Source: Faecalibacterium sp. UBA1762 (GTDB taxonomy: Bacteria; Bacillota; Clostridia; Oscillospirales; Ruminococcaceae). From it: DNA of 54,360 bases. The stretch is taken from positions 1 to 54,360 of the forward strand of contig DCHC01000037.1 in NCBI GenBank assembly GCA_002314755.1, read 5' to 3'. The notes under the pieces were generated by a model that saw only the letters and a program-made list of their open reading frames with translations, had not been told where the DNA came from and searched no databases. The position numbers were made by a program, and so were the translations under genes. Shown piece by piece: positions 54,037 through 54,360 of this stretch; the first letter of the stretch is position 1; each line of letters opens with the position of its first letter.

Positions 54037-54360
54037 ATGAATAACAACAAGTCTCTGAAAGCGGTACAAGCTTCTGCTTCCCCGGAGCTGACTGCCTCTG
54101 AACAGCAGTTTTTGGAGGAAATCAAAGGGCTGATTCAAAACGGTCAGCGTTCTGCCTTGGCGGCTGTCAATTACGCCGCAGTCAGCACTTATTGGAACAT
54201 CGGCAAGCGTATCGTAGAAAAAGAATTGAGCGGCAATGACCGTGCTGAGTATGGAAAACATATTGTGGAGATGCTTGCTGACGGGTTGACCGGAGATTAT
54301 GGCACGAATTACAGCAAGCGAAATTTGTGGTACTATCGGAAGCTTTATGAGTTTTTCCCG
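54037..54360 (+). CDS. DUF1016/YhcG-like protein, 5' part (runs off the window)
   Basis: ATG 54037 (MNNNKSLKAVQASASPELTA) lies 8 nt after GGGAG; the alternative ATG 54031 is too close to it. 108 residues are visible. SALAAVNYAAVSTYWNIGKR IVEKEL and YGTNYSKRNLWYYRKLYEFF are the conserved N-terminal region of DUF1016 proteins, whose C-terminus is a PD-(D/E)XK nuclease domain. They occur in mobile and defence regions. A TACAAT with an upstream TG (53990-53998) may be an extended -10 promoter. Confidence 0.82.
   Translation, partial: MNNNKSLKAVQASASPELTASEQQFLEEIKGLIQNGQRSALAAVNYAAVSTYWNIGKRIVEKELSGNDRAEYGKHIVEMLADGLTGDYGTNYSKRNLWYYRKLYEFFP

Noticed and set aside
1..54360. CRISPR array or rRNA/tRNA genes
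   Set aside because: No regularly spaced direct repeats of 24-40 bp and no rRNA-like or complete tRNA-like segments were seen in the window.

Overview
The window looks like a chromosomal segment of a Gram-positive gut clostridium (Oscillospiraceae/Lachnospiraceae-like). The basis is GGAGG-type ribosome binding sites, sigma-A promoters with 17-bp spacers, a CpsC/CpsD-type polysaccharide regulator pair, cytoplasmic arabinofuranosidases, a TnpV protein, and a nonribosomal peptide synthetase (NRPS) ending in a reductase, a type known from gut Clostridia. Taxonomy is an inference; no rRNA or tRNA is present.

Region 1 (1-15.7 kb) is an exopolysaccharide locus: glycosyltransferases, two polymerase-like membrane proteins, two flippases, an initiating sugar-phosphate transferase and a hexapeptide acetyltransferase. 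A minus-strand remnant (WecG-type transferase, acetyltransferase, GT4) follows. At least eight reading-frame breaks lie in this part, nearly all at short homopolymers, plus truncations. Region 2 (15.8-24.4 kb) holds an AT-rich membrane acyltransferase overlapping a very large GH106-like protein, then the chain-length regulator and tyrosine kinase pair, a nucleotide-sugar epimerase/dehydratase-like gene and a GT4 pseudogene with an in-frame stop.

Region 3 (24.6-38 kb) is the most interesting part. A MarR regulator and MATE exporter are divergent from a 2,980-residue NRPS (A-T-C-A-T-C-A-T-reductase), followed by a phosphopantetheinyl transferase and a nitrilase/glycerophosphodiesterase fusion. 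The first adenylation domain lacks the aspartate that holds the amino group of amino-acid substrates. The predicted product is therefore an N-acyl dipeptide aldehyde, with the last residue probably aromatic. A perfect inverted repeat sits on the marR transcription start, and degenerate copies flank the NRPS promoter, suggesting joint control.

Region 4 (38-53.4 kb) is an arabinose-glycan/glycoside utilisation locus. One minus-strand unit holds an AraC regulator, a GH51, a GH43 and a CxCxxC glycosidase-like protein. A divergent plus-strand unit holds a DMT transporter, a TIM-barrel isomerase and two Gfo/Idh proteins with GH109-like signatures. A second minus-strand unit holds a classical GH51 arabinofuranosidase, a URO-D-like protein and a metallophosphoesterase. 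The right edge (53.6-54.4 kb) carries TnpV and the start of a DUF1016 protein, suggesting a mobile element begins here.
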